From: Calamus simplicifolius
Taxonomy: Eukaryota; Streptophyta; Magnoliopsida; Arecales; Arecaceae
Length of the DNA: 64,000 bases
Assembly: GCA_900491605.1 (NCBI GenBank)
Contig: UESW01003903.1
Span: 454,326-518,325, forward strand
Direction: 5' to 3'
Made by a program: the position numbers and the translations under genes. Below the pieces are notes generated by a model. It saw only the letters and a program-made list of their open reading frames with translations. It was not told where the DNA came from and did no database searches. This document shows positions 58,314-64,000 of the stretch, in pieces (within the stretch, counting starts at the first letter, position 1; each line of letters opens with the position of its first letter).

Positions 58314-60395
58314 AGTTCCCCACCGAGCAAGGAGTTGGAGTGGTTCGGGGAAGTCAAGCCATGGCTCGGCAATGCTTCGTTACGAGCCTTCAGTCTAGAA
58401 TGCCCGAAGTTGACGGGCTAGACGCTCGCAAAGACTTCGCCAACAACGGGGAGAACCGGTAGAAGAATTGGAGGAAGTACCATTGGATGAAGCTCAGCCC
58501 GATCGAACCGTAAGGATCGGATCGCTACTCAAAGGGGAGTCTCGGCACAGGCTGATCAGATTCCTCCAAAGCAATGCCAACATCTTCGCCTGGACCGCCT
58601 CCGACATGCCAGGAATCAACCCCGAGGTCCTCGTCCACCATCTCAATGTGGACGAGAGGCACAGGCCTGTTAAGCAGAAAAAGAGAAGCTTCGCCCAGAA
58701 CGGCAAAAAGCCATTGAAGAAGAGGTCGACAAACTCATAAGGGCCAACTTCGTCCGAGAGGTAAATTACCCAAACTGGCTGTCAAATGTCATCATGGTAA
58801 AAAAGTCAAACGGCAAATGGAGGATCTGTATCGACTTCACCGACCTCAACAAAGCCTGCCCAAAGGACAGCTTCCCCCTCCCTCGGATCGATCAGCTCGT
58901 GGACGCCACCTCAAGCCACCAGATGCTGTCGTTCATGGACGCCTATTCCGGATACAATCAGATCCGAGTGGCCCCTGAAGATGAAGAAAAGACCACCTTC
59001 ATAACCGACCGAGGTACCTACTGTTATCGTGTTATGCCTTTTGGTCTTAAGAATGCAGGGGCGACCTACCAGCGGCTGGTTAACAAAGTGTTCAAGGAAC
59101 AAATCGGCCGGAACATGGAAGTGTACGTGGACGACATGCTGGTTAAAAGCAAGGAGGCGTCACAGCATGTCGAGGACCTCTCAAAGAGCTTTGCAACGTT
59201 GTGCAAATATGGGATGAAACTCAACCCGACCAAGTGCGCCTTCGGCATCAACTCGGGGAAGTTCCTCGGCTTCATGGTCTCCCAGCGAGGTATCGAAGCT
59301 AACCCCCAGAAGATTCAAGCTCTCCAACAAATGGCGCCCCCTGCATCTGTTAAAGAGGTCCAGCGCCTAACCGGGAGAATAGCGGCCCTAAGCCGCTTTG
59401 TGGCACGGTCGGCCGAGAGATGCCTCCCTTTCTTCAAAACTCTTCGATCGGCCAAGAACTTCCAGTGGACTCCCGAATGCCAAAGGTCATTCCAAGATCT
59501 CAAGAAGTACCTCGGCTCGCCCCCGCTCCTCAGTAGTCCGACCCTAGGAGAGACCTTATTCTTGTACCTGGCCGTTTCGGAGGGCGCGGTCTGCTCGGTG
59601 CTGATCAAGGAAGAAGGCAAGATCCAGAAGCCGATCTACTATGTGAGCAGGCTGCTCCGCGATGCGGAGACGAGGTACAGCAGGATTGAAAAGATGGTGT
59701 TAGCCTTGATCACCTCAGTTCGAAAGCTGCGACCGTATTTCCAAGCACATTCCGTGACGGTCCTAACTGACCAGCCCATCAAGACGGTCGTCCACCGTCC
59801 CGAAACATCGGGAAGAATGACCAAATGGGCCGTCGAGCTAAGCGAGCATGACATACATTTTCAGCCTCGCCCAGCCATCAAAGCCCAAGTACTGGCCGAC
59901 TTCCTCCTCGAGTGTACCATTCCGGAGGACGGTTCTGCCCCAGACTCCCTTGAAGAGCCGAAGTCCAGAGCCCGGTGGCTCCTCCATGTCGACGGGTCGT
60001 CCAATGCCCATCACTCCGGTGCGGGTCTAGTTCTTACTAGTCATGAGGGGATGACTTTCGAATATGGCGTCCGATTCTCCTTCCCGGCCTCCAACAACGA
60101 AGCCGAGTACGAAGCTCTATTGGCCGGTCTTCGGATCGCCCATAATCTGAAGGTGGAAAAGCTCAACGCCTTCACCGACTCTCAGCTGGTAGCCGGCCAT
60201 GTTCGGGGAGAATTTGAAGCTCGGAAACCAAATATGATTCGATATCTCCAGGAGGTGCGTAACTTGCTTCCCCATTTTTCGAATTTGAAATTATTCAGAT
60301 TCCCAGATCTGAGAACGCCCGTGCCGACCTACTCTCCCGACTGGCAACCACGAAGACGATGGATGCCGAACAAAAGTTCCACCTGGAGACTCTGA
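58311..60395 (+). pseudogene. Tat-like reverse transcriptase and RNase H
   Basis: The protease-RT linker (58468-58740: FAWTASDMPGINPEVLVHHLNV) is followed by a one-base frameshift near 58692. RT proper (58741-60290) is open: WRICIDFTDLNKACPKDSFPLPRID, FMDAYSGYNQI, PFGLKNAGATYQRLV, the catalytic VYVDDMLVKS, and LGFMVSQRGIEANP. A second RNase H-like domain then begins LHVDGSSNAHHSGAGLVL and includes NNEAEYEALLAGLRIA and FTDSQLVAGHVRG. The frame shifts near 60290 inside the segment usually reading IPR-EN-RADLLSRLA. Confidence 0.88.
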
Positions 60396-60423
60396 AAAGC
60401 CGAGCATCACGGAGGCCGACCGG

Positions 60424-61682
60424 GTGATGCAAGTTGAGGCCGAACCATCCTGGTTCGACCCTATCCTCAAATATCTCAAAGAAGGGTCGCTTCCGTCCGA
60501 CCGAAGAGAGGCTAGGAAGCTGAAGCTACAGGCCATCCACTACGTGTTGATTGACAACCAACTGTACAAGCGGTCATTTTCCATGCCACTGCTTAGGTGC
60601 CTTCGCCCATCAGAAGCGGACTACGCTCTGCGCGAAGTACATGAAGGGATTTGCGGCAACCATTTGGGAAGCCGGTCCCTCTGCCACAAAGTGCTGCGAC
60701 AAGGCTATTACTGGCCGACCATGCAGAAAGACGCGGACGATCTGGTCCGCGCCTGCGACCCTGCCAAAGACATTCAAACATCCAAAGACTCCCTTCCACC
60801 GAGCTAGTTTCTATATCCTCCGCTTGGCCCTTTGCCAAGTGGGGGATGGACATCCTCGGTCCATTCCCGCTTGCGACAGGGCAGCGAAAATTCTTGTTTG
60901 TCACCATCGACTACTTCACCAAATGGGTCGAAGCGGAAGCAGTTGCGCAGATTATTGAAGCGCGGGCTAGAGATTTTGTGTGGAGGTCCATCATCTGCCG
61001 ATTCGGCCTCCCTCATACTATAATTACCGATAACAGCAAGCAGTTCGACAACTCCAAATTTTGTCAGTTCTGCGTGGAACACGGGATTCGTCATCACCTC
61101 ACTTCGATCGGGCACCCACAAGCCAACAGAGCGGCCGAGGTGACCAACAGGACCCTCCTCCAGGGAATCAAAGCTCGCCTCTCCAGAGCCCAAGGAAAGT
61201 GGGCGGATGAACTACGTCATGTCCTATGGGCCTACCGCACAACCCCGAGAATCCCGACCGGCGAAACTCCATTCCGAATGGCTTTCGGCACAGAGGCCGT
61301 TATCCCCGTGGAAGTCGGCCTCCCATCATTGCGGGTAGAAGGCTACTCGGAAGAGGCTAGCGACGAGCAACTCCGCACCAACCTCGACCTGATAGAGGAA
61401 ATCAGAGAGAAGGCCCGGATCGGAACGGCCGCCTATCAACAGAGGGTGGCCCGTTACCACACTTCCAGAGTCAAAGGGAAGACCTTCCGGCCCGGCAACC
61501 TCGTCCTCCAAAAGGCCTCAGTTTCCAAACCGCTGGAGCAAGGAAAGCTGGTGCCAAACTGGGAGGGCCCTTACCAGGTAGCGGAGATTATTGGACCAGG
61601 GACCTACAAGCTGCAGGATTTGGATGGGAAACCCGTTCCCCAGACTTGGAACGCGGACAACCTTCGTAAATATTACCAATAG
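60424..61682 (+). pseudogene. Tat-like integrase
   Basis: 60424-60760 holds the linker and the His2 half of the zinc site (HEGICGNHLGSRSL, YWPTMQKDADDLV). A one-base frameshift at about 60762 interrupts the CxxC pair. From there the frame is open to the stop at 61680-61682, with WGMDILGPFP (first Asp), IITDNSKQFDN (second Asp) and NRAAEVTNR (Glu; the usual Gly before AAE is Arg). The C-terminus has FRPGNLVL and NWEGPYQVAEIIGPGTYKL, a GPY/F module. The catalytic core would be intact if the upstream shift were absent. Confidence 0.9.
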
Positions 61683-61854
61683 GGTATGTCCTCTCTGAAT
61701 TCATTTTCGCATGCCTCACTGCACATTCCTGCTTATCTATTTCCTCAAAACCTGTCGCGTGAATCATTATGCACCATGTTGCTATAAATTGCAAGGAGAA
61801 ACAGATACTGCTTACCAGTCCTCGGCACGACCGAGCTGTCTGTTTGAACAGGAA
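61683..61854. other. Post-pol spacer of the Tat-like element
   Basis: Non-coding sequence between the integrase stop and the 63-bp array. Nothing definable. Confidence 0.5.
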
Positions 61855-62600
61855 TCTCCAAACCTTGGCAGGGCCAAGTAAAATATTCTCCGAACCTCGG
61901 CAGGGCCGAGCAACAAATCTCCGAACCTTGGCAGGGCCAAGTAAAATATTCTCCGAACCTCGGCAGGGCCGAGCAACAAATCTCCGAACCTTGGCAGGGC
62001 CAAGTAAAATATTCTCCGAACCTCGGCAGGGCCGAGCAACAAATCTCCGAACCTTGGCAGGGCCAAGTAAAATATTCTCCGAACCTCGGCAGGGCCGAGC
62101 AACAAATCTCCGAACCTTGGCAGGGCCAAGTAAAATATTCTCCGAACCTCGGCAGGGCCGAGCGACAAATCTCCGAACCTTGGCAGGGCCAAGTAAAATA
62201 TTCTCCGAACCTCGGCAGGGCCAAGCAACAAATCTCCAAATCTTGGCAGGGCCAAGTAAAATATTCTCCAAACCTCGGTAGGGCCGAGCAACAAATCTCC
62301 GAACCTTGGCGGGGCCAAGTAAAATATTCTCCGAACCTCGGCAGGGCCGAGCAACAAATCTCCGAACCTTGGCAGGGCCAAGTAAAATATTCTCCGAACC
62401 TCGGCAGGGCCGAGCAACAAATCTCTGAACCTTGGCAGGGCCAAGTAAAATATTCTCCGAACCTCGGCAGGGCCGAGCAACAAATCTCCGAACCTTGGCA
62501 GGGCCAAGTAAAGTATTCTCCGAACCTCGGCAGGGCCAACAAATCTCGAACCTTGGCAGGGCCAAGTAAAATATTCTCCGAACCTTGGCAGGGCCGAGCA
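61855..62600. repeat. 63-bp tandem array of alternating hairpins
   Basis: About 12 copies of a 63-bp unit made of two related halves of 32 and 31 bp. One half contains CTTGGCAGGGCCAAG and the other CTCGGCAGGGCCGAG. Each is a 6-bp stem with an AGG loop, and the two variants differ at a paired position (T:A against C:G), so base pairing is preserved. The spacers are TAAAATATTCTCCGAAC and CAACAAATCTCCGAAC. A few units break the rule (for example about 62213-62227). Long antisense frames across the array (such as 61588-62688) are by-products of the repeat. Confidence 0.95.
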
Positions 62601-63088
62601 ACGAATCCTCGAGCCGTGGCAAGGCCAGGTAAAAGTCATTCGGGCTAAAACCCCAGCGAAAAAGCCGAAGTGTACAGGCCCCGACCAAAGCTGGGCGGCC
62701 CCCAAATAGTCCCCGAAGGACTTCGTCGGTTTAAAAACGAGCGCGTTAAACAAAAACCGTCGACGCACAAAAAGAAGCCACCATTGGCAAACCCCTCTTG
62801 AGGCCGATGAGCCCCGCGTAATCGGCCAAAGACCCCAGGCAGAGTTAGGAGATCCCCCTCTCTGCTACTGAAAACCCTTTGGGTGATGCCCCTATAACCC
62901 GTCGTTCAAAGCGCCTATATCAACACGCAAAAAACGACGGGGCCACGCCAACACCCTAATTTATCACGCGGGTCAAGGCCATAAACTCTTGAAGAAAGGG
63001 GGGCTTCAAAAAAAAAATCCATCTTTCATTTATAAAAGAGGATTACAAGGAGGCAGTAAAAAACAAAAACAAGAAGGGAGGCCCTAAA
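62601..63088. other. Spacer between array and antisense ORF
   Basis: Moderately GC-rich with no coding signal. A short A-rich stretch (63008-63017) lies near the expected 3' end of an antisense transcript. Confidence 0.5.
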
Positions 63089-63391
63089 TCAGAATTCGGA
63101 GTCACTCCCGGAGGCTAGCAGCTCCTCCAGGCGCTCCGTCAGGTCAGCCACCTACTGACGGAGGGACGTAATTTCCTTCCTCTGCCGGTCCATCAACCGG
63201 CGTGAGGCTTCCGCCTCCCTGACCGACACGTCCAAGTATTCTTCGGTGGTCCTCGCGAGCTGCTCGTTATTCGCAAAGGCCGACGCTAGGCCCTCCCCGT
63301 CAACCATGATGAGGGTGCGCCTCCCCTCCGAACGCGGCAGGCTGTCAAGCGAGGAACGCGACCCGACCGATGATCGCCCTGGAGAGGCCAT
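63089..63391 (-). pseudogene. Antisense accessory ORF of the Tat-like element (about 100 aa)
   Basis: On the minus strand the ATG (63391) opens a Ser/Arg-rich start (MASPGRSSVGSRSSLDSL), then a predicted helical/coiled-coil region (EEYLDVSVREAEASRRLMD, ITSLRQ). An in-frame TAG (63152-63154) follows, and then the frame continues VADLTERLEELLASGSDSEF to a natural TGA (63089-63091). TAG is one change from CAG. The acidic C-terminal end and the continuity across the TAG suggest a once-intact 100-residue protein. Extra antisense ORFs between pol and the 3' LTR are known in Tat-lineage elements. Function is unknown. The frame is also open upstream to 63715, but the TATA position argues for the 63391 start. 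Confidence 0.65.
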
Positions 63392-63440
63392 TTTCTCGGA
63401 GCTCAAACCGAGGGATGGTCGAAACCGATGCCCCTCAGCC

Positions 63441-63450
63441 GTATTTATAC
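63441..63450 (-). promoter_or_regulatory. Antisense TATA box upstream of the accessory ORF
   Basis: The reverse complement reads GTATAAATAC, about 50 bp before the ATG at 63391. This would give a short 5' UTR of roughly 20 bp. It is a good TATA match in GC-rich surroundings and suggests independent antisense transcription. Confidence 0.6.
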
Positions 63451-63855
63451 TCGTTAGGCAGATATCTCTATCGGTCGTGCCGTAACCATCGACCCATAAG
63501 AACTTGCCACGCGTCGCCATTTCAGTGCTTGTGAAATCCGAGGTGTCACGCCCCATCCCGAGCGAGATCGATAAGCGCGAGGAGGTTGCTCGGGAATTCC
63601 CCAAGCAAACATTTTCCGATCTATCGGCCCTCGCAATAAATGCGTTCGGCGCTTCCCCGAGCCTTTTAATACCGGCCTCTTTTTCAGGAAACGCGGAAGT
63701 CCGGCATTCGGCCAATAACCTGCCCCCTTGGGAAGAGTGGCATCACCAATAGAAAAGCGTGACGATATACCGCCCGTTCCGCTCTGGCGCCCCTTACCAA
63801 GCGCCACGTGGACCTAACGTGTGGTCCGCCTTGACAATCGAGTCGCTCCCTTGAG
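63451..63855. other. Upstream region of the antisense ORF
   Basis: No repeat and no recognised protein. Both strands have open frames up to about 190 codons (for example 63152-63715 minus), which I attribute to GC-rich composition. It is likely promoter-proximal sequence of the accessory gene. Confidence 0.45.
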
Positions 63856-64000
63856 CCCAAATCTCCGAACCTCGGCAGGGCCGAGCTACAAAATCTCCGA
63901 ACCTCGGCAGGGCCGAGCTACAAAATCTCCGAACCTTGGCAGGGCCAAGTAAAATGTTCTCCGAGCCTCGGCAGGGCCGAGCTACAAAATCTCCGAACCT
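63856..64000. repeat. Second hairpin array, running off the window
   Basis: The same CTCGGCAGGGCCGAG and CTTGGCAGGGCCAAG hairpins resume, with spacers CTACAAAATCTCCGAAC and TAAAATGTTCTCCGA(A/G)C. Unit order differs from the first array (two C:G units before a T:A unit). The accessory ORF is thus bracketed by two arrays of one repeat family. Confidence 0.9.

Larger units (their letters stand above)
54966..64000 (+). mobile_element. Tat-like Ty3/gypsy retrotransposon (3' end outside window)
   Basis: It begins TGTTGAGGG at 54966, right after GGTGT. The 5' LTR runs to CAACA at 56223, giving TGTTG/CAACA inverted ends. Then come a primer-site-like TTGGCACTAGAGG, gag (from 56310), protease, RT, RNase H and integrase (to 61682), a long 3' region with a 63-bp array, an antisense ORF (63089-63391) and a second array at the window end. 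Additional ORFs and tandem repeats between pol and the 3' LTR are known features of the Tat lineage. The polyprotein has at least seven lesions. GC content is clearly higher than in the neighbouring DNA. Confidence 0.9.

Noticed and set aside
61855..62600. Regular repeats with spacers, resembling a CRISPR array at first glance
   Set aside because: The spacers are also repeated, the host is a plant, and the array lies inside a retrotransposon 3' region.
61588..62688. 366-codon antisense open frame and two other long frames over the 63-bp array
   Set aside because: They arise because the repeat period (63) is a multiple of three and the unit lacks stops. The peptides are simple repeats in all frames, with no start context or domain.

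Overview
This is nuclear DNA of a flowering plant. The evidence is AT-rich intergenic sequence, spliced genes with GT-AG introns, and plant-type Ty1/copia, Ty3/gypsy (Athila-like and Tat-like), LINE and hAT elements. A monocot with a repeat-rich genome is my guess; the sequence does not prove it. I see no bacterial operons, rRNA, tRNA or CRISPR. Only one gene reads as intact, a SUN-domain protein at 52164-53932.

Layout. 1-17,000 is a gene-poor repeat graveyard. It holds a complete but decayed hAT transposon (3037-6546, 13-bp terminal inverted repeats, perfect 8-bp target duplication), a small foldback (6701-6846), a MITE (8441-8783), a 5'-truncated LINE tail (about 12390-12833), a gypsy RNase H/integrase fragment (13560-14330) and a probable solo LTR (about 14828-16455). 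17030-21784 is a broken Athila-like element on the minus strand. It stops at a single ambiguous base (N, 21785).

21789-34243 and 44670-54965 carry two tandem pairs of SUN genes (A+B, then C+D). The pairs are near-identical copies of each other, so a block of about 10.4 kb has been duplicated. A, B and C are frameshifted; D is open. The coiled-coil stem of these SUN proteins has been enlarged by tandem copies of a 30-residue unit. Upstream of B and D, between the TATA-bearing 5' leader and the SUN coding exon, lies a two-exon fragment of a CDGSH iron-sulfur (NEET/CISD) gene. It is absent upstream of C.

Between B and C sits a full-length copia element (34557-43554, minus strand, TSD ATTTA). 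It is itself interrupted by a hAT MITE (38299-39024, TSD GTTTTAGG) and a solo LTR (40190-41414, TSD CAAAC on the minus strand). Downstream of D, a GC-rich Tat-like gypsy element begins at 54966 and runs off the window. It has an LTR full of 24-26-bp repeats, a decayed gag-pol, a 63-bp tandem array of alternating hairpins with compensatory arms, and a small antisense ORF with its own TATA box.

The region therefore records nested insertions into a recently duplicated SUN cluster. The N exactly at the edge of copy A means that part of the duplication could be an assembly artefact.
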